Assembly: GCA_025934475.1 (NCBI GenBank)
Contig: JAICXZ010000016.1
Span: 1 to 14,474, forward strand
Origin: Mucilaginibacter sp.
GTDB taxonomy: Bacteria; Bacteroidota; Bacteroidia; Sphingobacteriales; Sphingobacteriaceae
Direction of reading: 5' to 3'
Length of the DNA stretch: 14,474 bases
The position numbers were made by a program, and so were the translations under genes. Shown here piece by piece: positions 1 through 7,573 of this stretch; position 1 is the stretch's first letter, and each line of letters opens with the position of its first letter. The notes under the pieces are model-generated. The model was not told where the DNA came from, did no database searches, and saw only the letters and a program-made list of their open reading frames with translations.

Positions 1-869
1 AAATGGGTTCCTTTTTATACAAATTAGATGCGCCCTTTATTATCGGTCCGGCGGGAGGAGGCCAAAAGGCCCCCGAAGCTTTTAAAGAATATTTTAAATG
101 GGGCTGGGCAGCAGAGGTTAAAAGGGAAAAAGTTGCTGATTGGTTGATTAAAAATAATCCAGCCTGCAAAAAAATGCTTCGCAGCGCGCACTCGGTGATA
201 GCCGCCAATAAAGACACGCTCGAACTAGTGAAAAGCATCGGAGCCAAAAATTATTCCATTGCTTTCGATCACGCGGTTCCGGATGAGTTTTTCCCTGAAA
301 AATTTACGCCAAAAGTTCCATCGCCAGGCAAGCTAAATATGTTATGGGTGGGCCGATTTATGCCTCGCAAAGGACTGCTTATGACGCTTGATGTCATGGC
401 CCGGTTAAAAAACTACCCCAACATCACGCTTACGATTCTCGGGGATGGGGAAATGAAGGAAGAAGCGGTAAAGAAGATCAAAGAAAATAATCTCGAGGGT
501 ACCGTGAAGCTCAGGGGTATGGTGCCACAGGAGGAGGTGAATGCGTGTTACGCAACACACGACATTTTCTTTTTTAACTCGTTGCGCGACTCTGGGCCCT
601 CGCAGGTAATAGACGCTATGGCTTATGGGCTGCCGGTGGTAACTATCAATATACATGGCCAGGGTTCGATAGTAAGTGACGAGACAGGGATTCGCTGTAA
701 ATGCGATACGCCGGAAATAGCAGTCGAAGAACTGGAAAAGGCAATAGTTTATCTTTACAATAATCCTCAAAGAGTAACTGAAATGAGTAAGGCCGCTTAT
801 GAGTTTGCAAAAAAACAGACATGGTCGTCCCGAATTCAAACACTGGTAAGAGATCATTATCCGGTTTGA
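1..869 (+). CDS. GT4-type glycosyltransferase, 5' end cut off by the window
   Basis: This is probably a cytoplasmic glycosyltransferase that moves a sugar from a nucleotide donor to a lipid-linked glycan. 288 codons are visible from the first ATG at 3. GT4 enzymes usually run to 370-400 residues, and the visible part opens with PFIIGPAGGG, which normally lies 80-100 residues in, so the real start is upstream of the window. The C-terminal GT-B donor-binding half is complete: a WVGRF...KG segment near residues 115-124, LGDGE near 147-150, and RDSGPSQVIDAMAYGLPVV at about 195-213. In that last motif the usual EX7E pair is replaced by D196 and D204. It ends with TGA at 867-869, 85 bp before the next glycosyltransferase on the same strand, which fits a shared operon. 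Family assignment is firm; donor and acceptor cannot be read. Confidence 0.88.
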   Translation, partial: MGSFLYKLDAPFIIGPAGGGQKAPEAFKEYFKWGWAAEVKREKVADWLIKNNPACKKMLRSAHSVIAANKDTLELVKSIGAKNYSIAFDHAVPDEFFPEKFTPKVPSPGKLNMLWVGRFMPRKGLLMTLDVMARLKNYPNITLTILGDGEMKEEAVKKIKENNLEGTVKLRGMVPQEEVNACYATHDIFFFNSLRDSGPSQVIDAMAYGLPVVTINIHGQGSIVSDETGIRCKCDTPEIAVEELEKAIVYLYNNPQRVTEMSKAAYEFAKKQTWSSRIQTLVRDHYPV

Positions 870-954
870 TCACATCATGATATAATTCAAATAAAATTAG
901 CCCGGTTTAGTAAATTAGCCGGAAATATAAAACAAGGAAGCATCTAAACCATAC

Positions 955-2142
955 GTGAAAGTTTTAATTGTACATAACGATTTTAGGGTATATTGGAAGG
1001 GACGATTGTTGTTCCTAAAGAAATACCTGCAGGAACGAGATATTGATTTTTATGCCATCGAGCTTTTTGGAAAAGGATCGCCATACTCGTTTGATACCTA
1101 TGAGAATAAAGAGCAGTGGTGGACATGTCTTTTTCCAGATAAGAGCTATGACGAAATTTCGATCGCTACCATACGCGAGACTTTCCTTAATAAGATCAAT
1201 GAGATCAACCCTGATGTAGTAATAGCGGGCTCAATCGTTTTCTTCGCTGGTGCGTTGGGGTTGCGCTGGGCGAAGAACAACCATAAAAAATTTATAATGT
1301 TTGATGATGCGAAACCATCACAGATCAAACGAAACTTCTTTGTGCAATGGGTAAAGGACCTTATAACCATGCAGATAGATGGATTGTGGTTGCCTTCAAA
1401 AGACTACAACGATGCCTATCGCAAATTTATTGACAAAGATTCCCTGGTATTCTACGGCTACAATTGCATTGATAACGATCTGTTCAAATTCAGGGCAAAA
1501 AGGGAAATGGACTTTACCACCATTATTTGTGTGGCAAGGCTTGTTCCAATAAAAAATATTGATTACCTGCTTAGGGCCTGGAAACTGATAGAGAAGAGGC
1601 GCCCCAATTACCGGCTCGTTATCATCGGCGACGGACCCGAATTTGTTAATCTGAACGAACTCACGCTCCACATGGGGCTAAAAACCATTGTCTTCCTTGG
1701 CGCTGTAAACAATAGTGATATACCGACTTATTTTTATAATTCGGCGGCGTTCGTACTACCGAGTCTTTCGGAAAGCTGGGGCCTGGTTGTTAACGAGGCG
1801 ATGGCCTCAGGCTTGCCAATTCTGATAAGCAATAAGATCAATGCCAGCAACACGCTTTTAAAAGAGGGGATAAACGGCTTTGGCTTCGAACCGTCGAACG
1901 TGAAAAACATTGCCGAAAAGATAATCTCATTTATTGATCTGAACATTGAAGAAAAACGGAAAATGTCTGAGAACTCATCGAAGATCATTAATTCAATGAA
2001 CTACGAGAATATGGGAGAGGAACTGGTATCCATGCTAACGAGAGCAGAAAACATGCATGGACGAAAACCAGGGCCTTTGGCATCTATGCTGATAAATCTT
2101 TGGCACGGCCGTTACAACACATCGGGATGGGACAAATTGTAA
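955..2142 (+). CDS. GT4-type glycosyltransferase
   Basis: This 395-residue protein has the full length of a GT4 (GT-B fold, retaining) glycosyltransferase. It starts MKVLIVHND, a typical first beta strand of the acceptor domain. The C-terminal domain shows VARLVPIKN (about 193-201), IGDGPEF (224-230) and LSESWGLVVNEAMASGLP (271-288), which contains an intact EX7E pair at E273 and E281. The start is GTG at 955. An in-frame stop at 928-930 and no nearby ATG rule out a longer form. AAGGAAG lies about 15 bases upstream, too far to count as a normal ribosome site, and Bacteroidota often do without one. It lies between another glycosyltransferase and an acyltransferase gene, 44 bp before the latter, supporting a role in exopolysaccharide or O-antigen repeat-unit assembly. 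The sugar specificity is unknown. Confidence 0.92.
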   Translation: MKVLIVHNDFRVYWKGRLLFLKKYLQERDIDFYAIELFGKGSPYSFDTYENKEQWWTCLFPDKSYDEISIATIRETFLNKINEINPDVVIAGSIVFFAGALGLRWAKNNHKKFIMFDDAKPSQIKRNFFVQWVKDLITMQIDGLWLPSKDYNDAYRKFIDKDSLVFYGYNCIDNDLFKFRAKREMDFTTIICVARLVPIKNIDYLLRAWKLIEKRRPNYRLVIIGDGPEFVNLNELTLHMGLKTIVFLGAVNNSDIPTYFYNSAAFVLPSLSESWGLVVNEAMASGLPILISNKINASNTLLKEGINGFGFEPSNVKNIAEKIISFIDLNIEEKRKMSENSSKIINSMNYENMGEELVSMLTRAENMHGRKPGPLASMLINLWHGRYNTSGWDKL

Positions 2143-2186
2143 ACCTAGCCAATTTTACAACGTGTTAGAAATAGAATTGAAATGAT

Positions 2187-2732
2187 ATGCTGATAGACTA
2201 TTTGAAAAAATTGCGCGATTTATACCTGGTAAAGGTGAGGTGGCGTGCGTATAAGATTGGCAAGGGATTTCACGCAGGTGCAAGAGTAAGCTTGTGGGCG
2301 CGCGACACGCTAACCATAGGTGAACATTTTTACATAGGCCGCGATTCTTTGATCGAAACAGACTGCATTATCGGCAACCATGTTATGCTCGGCAATAAAG
2401 TAGCTCTCATCGGCCGGTATGATCATAATTTTCAGCAACCAGGCACACCTATACGTTTCGCCAGTCAGGTACGCGATAATGATTATAAATGGCGCGGTCT
2501 GCACGATGTTATAATCGTTGAAGATGATGTTTGGATAGGGTACGGAACTGTAGTGATGGGCGGCGTCTGGATTGGTACCGGAAGTATTATTGCATCTGGT
2601 TCCATAGTTACCAGGGACGTCGAGCCGTATTCGATTTATGCAGGCAGTCCCGCAGTAAAGTTGAAGGACCGTTTTGACTCGGTAGAAGAGTTGGAGAAAC
2701 ACAAACAGCTATATAAGCTTAACTATCAGTAA
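2187..2732 (+). CDS. Hexapeptide-repeat (LbH) acyltransferase, WcaF/NodL-like
   Basis: This is probably an O-acetyltransferase that uses acetyl-CoA to modify a sugar of the surface glycan. The 181 residues carry the [LIV]-G-x-x-x-x hexapeptide pattern of the left-handed beta helix: LTIGEHFYIGRDSLIE, IIGNHVMLGNKVALIG and VIIVEDDVWIGYGTVVMGGVWIGTGSIIASGSIVT in successive coils. A loop with GRYDHNF after the middle coils holds the histidine expected of the catalytic site. The C-terminus has YAGSPAVKLKDRF, a form of the AGxPAKxIxxRF ending common to these enzymes. The length is normal for the family. The chosen ATG at 2187 follows another ATG at 2182 that is out of frame and stops at once. The next gene, a predicted deacetylase, begins 12 bp after the stop, so the two are very likely co-transcribed. 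Acetyl rather than another acyl donor is an inference from the family. Confidence 0.88.
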   Translation: MLIDYLKKLRDLYLVKVRWRAYKIGKGFHAGARVSLWARDTLTIGEHFYIGRDSLIETDCIIGNHVMLGNKVALIGRYDHNFQQPGTPIRFASQVRDNDYKWRGLHDVIIVEDDVWIGYGTVVMGGVWIGTGSIIASGSIVTRDVEPYSIYAGSPAVKLKDRFDSVEELEKHKQLYKLNYQ

Positions 2733-2744
2733 GTATTAGCCGGT

Positions 2745-3470
2745 ATGCCCATCCCTGCCAATATTATAGCTAATGCCGATGATCTGGGTTTTAGTGAATC
2801 GGTAAATAATGCCATTCTGATGTGCTTCGAAGAAGGGTACATTAACAGCACCTCACTGATGACTGACACACCCGATTTCGAGGCTACTGTTGAATTGATA
2901 CACCAGAACCCGGTAATAAAAAACATCGGCATACACGTTGACCTGGCTCAATTCAGGCCATTAACGGATTTTAAGGAGAATTTTTTGGATGCTGATGGAA
3001 ATTGGGACGTTTATAAAACCAACAAGGTTTTATTGTCGCTCAGCACACCAGCAAAGACGGCATTTTCCAGGGAAATAAATGCACAGATTGAGCGTGCAAT
3101 AAGTAAAAAGGTAAATATCGTTCACCTCGATTCACACCTCCACCTGCATACGTTGCCAGCTTTTTATAAATTATTCCTGGCATCGGCAAAAAAATATAAG
3201 CTAAAGCTACGTCTCGCTCAAACTTTCAATGAAGGCAGTTACCTGAAGTTCTATTACCGGAAGTATATCAATAATCTTATTAAAAAATCCGGACTGAATT
3301 ATGCCGATGGCTTTGAAACCGTAAGCAGATTTTTGGAGTATAAGAGCCATCAGCAAAAATCGAAGGTCGAGATTATGCTTCACCCTGATCTGGATTCTTC
3401 AGGAGCGCTTACAGATCATTTTGATGATTCGACGATGAGTGATTGGCTAGTCTTTTTGAAAGGTCAATAA
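2745..3470 (+). CDS. ChbG/HpnK (YdjC-like) carbohydrate deacetylase
   Basis: This is a metal-dependent deacetylase-like protein of the YdjC/ChbG/HpnK family, whose characterised members remove acetyl groups from N-acetylated sugars such as chitobiose or, for HpnK, a hopanoid-linked GlcNAc. In 241 residues the diagnostic motifs are present: NADDLGFSESVN at about 10-21 (metal and catalytic aspartates D12 and D13), GIHVDL with H64, HLDSHLHLH at 127-135 and the late LHPD with H213. The length is at the short end of normal, with no sign of truncation. It has no signal peptide, so it probably acts in the cytoplasm on a lipid-linked or nucleotide sugar. It lies directly after an acyltransferase gene and before a GT26 gene in the same orientation. 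The likely role, an inference, is exposing an amino group on the growing glycan. The exact substrate cannot be told. Confidence 0.88.
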   Translation: MPIPANIIANADDLGFSESVNNAILMCFEEGYINSTSLMTDTPDFEATVELIHQNPVIKNIGIHVDLAQFRPLTDFKENFLDADGNWDVYKTNKVLLSLSTPAKTAFSREINAQIERAISKKVNIVHLDSHLHLHTLPAFYKLFLASAKKYKLKLRLAQTFNEGSYLKFYYRKYINNLIKKSGLNYADGFETVSRFLEYKSHQQKSKVEIMLHPDLDSSGALTDHFDDSTMSDWLVFLKGQ

Positions 3471-3535
3471 TTGCTTTAGGAACGAGAATTGCACATAAAG
3501 GTATACGTAATAACTAAATAACAAAGCCACAAGTA

Positions 3536-4291
3536 ATGCCCTCCTTTGAAACCATACCACTTTTTGATTACGATATACTTTCGTCGGATATTGGATTTTT
3601 GCAAACCCGTTCAAAATGTGTTGTTAACACTATCAACCAATACTCTTACATAATTGCCGAAAAAGATCCCGAGTTTAAGAAGGCGCTCAAAGAGGCCGAC
3701 CTCTTACTTCCGGATGGAATAGGAATAGTAGTAGCCGCTAAGTTGCTGGAGGGCAAAAAAATAAAAAAAATAGCCGGAGCTGATCTACACCATTACCTGC
3801 TGCAAAAACTTGACTCAGAGGGAGGAAGCTGCTTTTACCTTGGTTCTTCGGAAAAAACGCTAGGTGCAATTAAAAAACGACTTGATGAGGAATTTCCGTC
3901 AATAAAATCGGGATTTTACTCCCCGCCCTATAAACCACAATTTACGGAAGAGGATAACGCTGGCATGATCGAAGCTGTAAATTCGTTTAAGCCTGATGTA
4001 CTATTTGTAGGAATGACGGCGCCCAAGCAGGAGAAATGGAGCGATGACCATAAAAATAAGCTGGATGCTAATGTAATCTGCTCTATCGGTGCCGTATTCG
4101 ACTTCTATGCCGGAACGATCGAACGCCCCGGAAAGATATGGATCAACCTGGGGCTCGAATGGTTTGTACGTTTGATCAGGGAGCCCAAAAGAATGAGCAA
4201 GCGGTATATTTACTATGGAGTGCCGTTTGTTTTGATGCTAATCAGAGAAACTATACGCCGCCCTTTTCGTAAAAAAGCCGACAATAACTGA
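3536..4291 (+). CDS. WecG/TagA/CpsF family (GT26) glycosyltransferase
   Basis: This 251-residue protein belongs to the GT26 family, whose members (WecG, TagA) add ManNAc-type sugars to undecaprenyl-diphosphate-linked GlcNAc at the membrane face. Visible family motifs are NTINQYSYIIAE (31-42, with T32 near the position of the TagA catalytic threonine), LLPDGIGIV (57-65, D60), KIAGADL (78-84), VGMTAPKQEKW (158-168), GAVFDFYAGT (185-194) and GLEWFVRLIREPKR (206-219). The arginine usual just before the third motif is lysine here. A basic, partly hydrophobic tail (YYGVPFVLMLIRETIRRPFRKK) resembles the membrane-association appendage known from TagA. The preceding 65 bp contain nothing clear. A hairpin overlaps the stop codon, so this may be the last gene of the first transcript. 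Family is firm; the sugar is not known. Confidence 0.92.
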   Translation: MPSFETIPLFDYDILSSDIGFLQTRSKCVVNTINQYSYIIAEKDPEFKKALKEADLLLPDGIGIVVAAKLLEGKKIKKIAGADLHHYLLQKLDSEGGSCFYLGSSEKTLGAIKKRLDEEFPSIKSGFYSPPYKPQFTEEDNAGMIEAVNSFKPDVLFVGMTAPKQEKWSDDHKNKLDANVICSIGAVFDFYAGTIERPGKIWINLGLEWFVRLIREPKRMSKRYIYYGVPFVLMLIRETIRRPFRKKADNN

Positions 4292-4316
4292 GCGGAATTC
4301 TATACAGTTGTCGGCT
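4276..4316 (+). terminator. Hairpin overlapping the GT26 stop codon, possible terminator
   Basis: Left arm AGCCGACAA (4276-4284) plus CTG (4288-4290) pairs with CAG (4305-4307) plus TTGTCGGCT (4308-4316). This makes a 12-bp stem with a three-base bulge and a 14-base loop. The left arm lies in the last codons and includes part of the stop codon. No run of T follows on the + strand, but six A precede it, so as an intrinsic terminator it would work better for a - strand transcript. It could also be an mRNA 3'-end stabilising structure. Confidence 0.4.
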
Positions 4317-4660
4317 AAACCTAATGGCAAATTAATTTCTTAACAATTATTTTTCAGTTTAATATCAAAGGCCGTTTTTTATTGGTTTATACTTAGAAAA
4401 TGAGGCTCTTACAAGTAAATCCCATAAAATTAATAGACTTAATAGTGATTATTTTACCATGTATTAATTTACTCAGATGGGGAGTTTCTTACACAGACTT
4501 TACATTAAAAGAAATTAATAACTGTGGGGAAAAAGTGTCATTTCCGCAAACAATAGCGGGTTTTTACGCATTCTAGATACGTGAAACTACGAGAAATTAG
4601 CAAAAAGACATTCTAAAAGTGAAGTCAAAGATTTTGAGCATAGTTATTGTATAATGATAG
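4292..4660 (+). other. 369-bp AT-rich spacer, likely leader of the sugar phosphotransferase gene
   Basis: This stretch between the GT26 gene and the initiating phosphotransferase is clearly more AT-rich than the flanking genes. It contains an ATG-started frame at 4400-4576 (58 codons, beginning MRLLQVNPIK, with a hydrophobic stretch LIDLIVIILP). Its codon choice and composition are those of the spacer, so coding is doubtful. A small hairpin CCGC (4544-4547) / GCGG (4556-4559) is followed by five T at 4561-4565 and resembles a weak terminator or attenuator inside the leader. No convincing -33/-7 promoter pair was found. The length suggests the downstream gene has its own promoter or a regulated leader. 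Confidence 0.4.
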
Positions 4661-6079
4661 ATGCAAAACCTTGAAAATATGGTACACCGGTACAAACAAT
4701 TCTATAACGCGATAAACCTGACACTTGATTACTTAGTACTCAACGTTTCGTTGATCGTCGTGTACAATTTATTAGACAGCTCCCTCATCCCGTGGATGAA
4801 CAATAAGAACTATCTTCCGGTAGTTTTGGTGTTCAACCTGCTCTGGCTGCTTTCATCAAATATCACGAGTCTCTATAATTCAGGATCTGATGATGACCTC
4901 AAGGTTTATCGTAGTGCAATTAAAACTTACCTCTTATACTTAAGCTTAATTTGTTTCATCATTTTACTCGTAATCGGAACTAAAACTTACTTCATCACTA
5001 AAGAATACTTATTCTATTCAATGTCTTTGTTCGGGATACTCCTGGGCGCCTGGAAAATTGTATTCTTTGCCATCCGGAAAAGCGATCGTGTTTTGATGAG
5101 CAACTCCCGTAAGGCAATTATAGTAGGAGCGAGCCGCGCCGGTAACGAATTGTATAATCAGTTTAATAATAAAGTATTGAAGGGTTATGATTTACTTGGT
5201 TTCTTTGATGATGAGCCATCACGTGTAACTCAGAAACACCTTTACCTGGGCAACACCAGCCTTTGCATGGATTATGTACTGAAAAACAATGTTGATGAGA
5301 TTTTCTGTGCACTACCATACTCAGAACATAAAACTATCGAACGTTTAATGTCGGATTCTGACAAGAACCTGATCCGTTTTAAAATCGTTCCTGAATATCA
5401 CGAATACTTTAAAAATACCTCGTATCTGCAGAATTTGGGCAACATTCCCATTCTTTCAGTGCGGGCAGAACCTTTAGAGAACATTCTGAACAGGGCTTTG
5501 AAACGTGCTTTTGATATTGTGTTCTCCCTGATGGTTATCCTGTTCGTGTTCAGCTGGCTGTTCCCGATCCTTGCTATCCTGATCAAATTAGAATCGAAGG
5601 GCCCGATCTTCTTCAAGCAAATGCGCTCAGGCCGCGATAATCATGCATTCCTCTGTTACAAGTTCAGAAGCATGCGTGTAAATAAACATCTGGAGCACAG
5701 GCAAGCTACTTTGGGTGATCCGCGTATCACTAAAGTTGGTACTTTCCTGCGCAAGACCAGCCTTGACGAATTGCCACAGTTCTTTAACGTATTGTTGGGT
5801 AATATGTCGGTTGTAGGTCCGCGTCCTCACATGCTTACACACACCGAACAGTATTCGCAACTAATCGACCAATTTATGGTGCGTCACTTCCTGAAGCCAG
5901 GTATTACCGGCTGGGCGCAGATCAACGGTCTGCGTGGCGAAACCAAAACTACTGAAGCAATGCTGGAGCGTGTAGAGGCGGATGTTTGGTATCTTGAGAA
6001 CTGGACTTTTCTGCTTGACATTAAGATTGTCCTGAATACGGTTTTGAAATCAATCACAGGCGATAAGAACGCCTATTAA
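4661..6079 (+). CDS. Undecaprenyl-phosphate sugar phosphotransferase (WcaJ-type polyprenyl glycosylphosphotransferase)
   Basis: This membrane enzyme starts repeat-unit synthesis by transferring a hexose-1-phosphate, usually glucose-1-P, from UDP-sugar to undecaprenyl phosphate. The 472 residues show the standard layout. Four hydrophobic segments lie at about 20-38, 52-68, 90-106 and 117-138, followed by a Rossmann-like domain starting [14 protein letters not shown] (151-164). After another hydrophobic segment (285-310) comes the catalytic domain: KRAFD (281-285), YKFRSM (333-338), [22 protein letters not shown] (352-373), MSVVGPRP (382-389), [15 protein letters not shown] (413-427) and a final DVWYLENW...[12 protein letters not shown] at 4661 is used here; ATG at 4679 ([10 protein letters not shown]) also fits the family N-terminus. 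It is the final + strand gene of the glycan locus and faces gmd across a terminator. Glucose is the likely but unproven substrate. Confidence 0.93.
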   Translation: MQNLENMVHRYKQFYNAINLTLDYLVLNVSLIVVYNLLDSSLIPWMNNKNYLPVVLVFNLLWLLSSNITSLYNSGSDDDLKVYRSAIKTYLLYLSLICFIILLVIGTKTYFITKEYLFYSMSLFGILLGAWKIVFFAIRKSDRVLMSNSRKAIIVGASRAGNELYNQFNNKVLKGYDLLGFFDDEPSRVTQKHLYLGNTSLCMDYVLKNNVDEIFCALPYSEHKTIERLMSDSDKNLIRFKIVPEYHEYFKNTSYLQNLGNIPILSVRAEPLENILNRALKRAFDIVFSLMVILFVFSWLFPILAILIKLESKGPIFFKQMRSGRDNHAFLCYKFRSMRVNKHLEHRQATLGDPRITKVGTFLRKTSLDELPQFFNVLLGNMSVVGPRPHMLTHTEQYSQLIDQFMVRHFLKPGITGWAQINGLRGETKTTEAMLERVEADVWYLENWTFLLDIKIVLNTVLKSITGDKNAY

Positions 6080-6118
6080 ATGAAGCATTAGTTACCCTAA
6101 GCTTTAACAATAATTTTA

Positions 6119-6172
6119 AACCCTCATCTTTGAGCTCACTAGTAATAGTTAATGCTCTGCAAGGTGAGGGTT
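6119..6172. repeat. Imperfect inverted repeat after the phosphotransferase gene
   Basis: AACCCTCATCTT (6119-6130) faces AAGGTGAGGGTT (6161-6172), giving a 12-bp stem with one G-T pair and a 30-base loop. It begins 39 bp after the phosphotransferase stop. No T tract follows, so its role as a terminator is unsure. It may be a 3' mRNA structure lying before the stronger terminator at 6231-6262. Confidence 0.35.
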
Positions 6173-6230
6173 GTCCATTTGTGGCACCCGAGCGAACGAC
6201 ACAATACGCGCGCATACGTATCGCAAAGAA

Positions 6231-6262
6231 AAAGCCCTTCTGAAGCAGTTCAGAAGGGCTTT
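6231..6262. terminator. Strong bidirectional intrinsic terminator between convergent genes
   Basis: AAAGCCCTTCTGAA (6231-6244) and TTCAGAAGGGCTTT (6249-6262) form a perfect 14-bp stem with a four-base GCAG loop. On the - strand the stem ends in a long T-rich run (TTTTTCTTT), 20 bp after the gmd stop. On the + strand it is followed by a weaker T-rich stretch. It sits between the phosphotransferase gene (+) and gmd (-) and should stop transcripts from both sides, most strongly gmd. Confidence 0.88.
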
Positions 6263-6281
6263 CATATTTCGATTAGTTGAC

Positions 6282-7394
6282 TTATTCGAATTGATTCTTG
6301 ATGGCATAGCCATATTCCTTCAGCAGCTTTTCTTTTCTGAAGTGCTCAACGTCAGCAGCAACCATTTCGGCTACCAGCATTGCCAGATCGTATTTAGGTT
6401 TCCAGCCTAATTTAGTTTGAGATTTGGTCGGATCGCCGATTAGTAACTCAACTTCGGTAGGGCGGAAGTATTTAGGATCGACAGCAACAACCAGCTTACC
6501 GATCTCTAACTGGTAGTCAGGATTGTTACATGCTACAACGTAGCCTTTTTCATCGGCACCTTCGCCTCTGAATTCAACTTCGATGCCTACTTCAGCAAAT
6601 GCAAGGCGGACGAATTCTCTAACACGGGTAGTAACACCGGTAGCAATTACGTAATCTTCAGGAGTCTCCTGCTGCAGAATCAGGTACATCGCCTCGATGT
6701 AGTCCTTAGCGTGTCCCCAGTCGCGCTGTGCGTCCAGGTTACCAAGGAACAAACATTGTTGAAGACCCATTGATATTTTTGCGACAGCCCTGGTGATTTT
6801 ACGGGTAACGAAGGTTTCACCGCGCAATGGACTTTCGTGGTTGAATAAAATACCGTTGCACGCATACATACCATAAGCTTCACGGTAGTTTACGGTAATC
6901 CAATAAGCATAAAGCTTGGCCACAGCGTATGGCGAACGAGGGTAGAATGGCGTTGTTTCTGATTGAGGCACAGCCTGAACCAAACCATATAGCTCGGAAG
7001 TAGAGGCCTGGTATATTTTAGTTTTTTTCTCAAGACCCAAAATACGAATAGCCTCAAGAAGACGTAGCGTACCAATACCATCTGCATTTGCAGTGTATTC
7101 GGGAGTATCAAAGCTCACCTTAACATGCGACATCGCGCCAAGATTGTATATCTCATCAGGCTGAACCTGCTGGATAATTCTTATCAGGTTGGTTGAATCA
7201 GAAAGATCACCGTAATGGAGCTTGAACTTTACATTTGATTCGTGCGGATCCTGGTATAAATGGTCAATACGGTCAGTGTTGAACAGGGAGCTGCGTCTTT
7301 TGATACCATGTACTTCGTAGCCTTTTTTTAACAGGAATTCGGTCAAATAGGCTCCGTCCTGGCCAGTAACTCCAGTAATTAATGCTTTTTTCAT
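6282..7394 (-). CDS. gmd: GDP-mannose 4,6-dehydratase
   Basis: Gmd converts GDP-D-mannose to GDP-4-keto-6-deoxy-D-mannose, the precursor of GDP-L-fucose, GDP-D-rhamnose, GDP-perosamine and related sugars, in the cytoplasm. The 370 residues match the family length. The N-terminus has the nucleotide-binding motif [12 protein letters not shown] (6-17). The catalytic set appears in STSELYG (131-137, T132 and E134) and YAVAK (156-160, Y156 and K160), in the same register as E. coli Gmd. [18 protein letters not shown] (184-201) is a further signature. It runs towards the glycan locus and ends before a strong hairpin terminator. The partner that would finish GDP-fucose (fcl/wcaG) or a reductase for GDP-rhamnose is not in the window, so the final sugar is unknown. 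A 179-bp gap with a dyad at 7445-7481 separates it from the upstream beta-helix gene, suggesting its own promoter. Confidence 0.97.
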   Translation of the reverse strand: MKKALITGVTGQDGAYLTEFLLKKGYEVHGIKRRSSLFNTDRIDHLYQDPHESNVKFKLHYGDLSDSTNLIRIIQQVQPDEIYNLGAMSHVKVSFDTPEYTANADGIGTLRLLEAIRILGLEKKTKIYQASTSELYGLVQAVPQSETTPFYPRSPYAVAKLYAYWITVNYREAYGMYACNGILFNHESPLRGETFVTRKITRAVAKISMGLQQCLFLGNLDAQRDWGHAKDYIEAMYLILQQETPEDYVIATGVTTRVREFVRLAFAEVGIEVEFRGEGADEKGYVVACNNPDYQLEIGKLVVAVDPKYFRPTEVELLIGDPTKSQTKLGWKPKYDLAMLVAEMVAADVEHFRKEKLLKEYGYAIKNQFE

Positions 7395-7444
7395 TTATTC
7401 TATTGTTGTTGCTAAGGTGGATATTCGTTTTTAACTAGGTTTTA

Positions 7445-7481
7445 TACGTATTGCAACCAAATTTGTTTGTTGCAATGCGTA
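7445..7481. repeat. Dyad upstream of gmd, possible operator or leader hairpin
   Basis: TACGTATTGCAAC (7445-7457) faces GTTGCAATGCGTA (7469-7481): 13 bases per arm with a single mismatch and an 11-base AT-rich loop. It begins about 50 bp before the gmd start codon. A perfect 14-bp palindrome GATAAAATTTTATC lies further upstream at 7508-7521. The dyad could bind a regulator or fold in the gmd leader. It lacks the T tract expected if it were the terminator of the beta-helix gene. Confidence 0.45.
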
Positions 7482-7573
7482 AAATGCCCTTTCAGTCTTC
7501 GCACGAAGATAAAATTTTATCCCTTCCGAAAAAAGCGGTGGTTACTGAAATCTGAAAATTGAGGAACGGCATG

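Noticed and set aside
405..857. 150-codon - strand frame inside the first glycosyltransferase
   Set aside because: It is the antisense shadow of a strongly conserved GT4 domain, with an unusual, cysteine- and tyrosine-rich composition.
4650..4655. TATAAT just before the sugar phosphotransferase start
   Set aside because: It lies 5 bp from the ATG, has no partner at correct spacing, and sigma-70 style TATAAT is not the Bacteroidota consensus.
6171..6410. 79-codon + strand frame over the convergent terminator
   Set aside because: It contains the terminator hairpin and the antisense of the gmd 3' end; no protein-like features.
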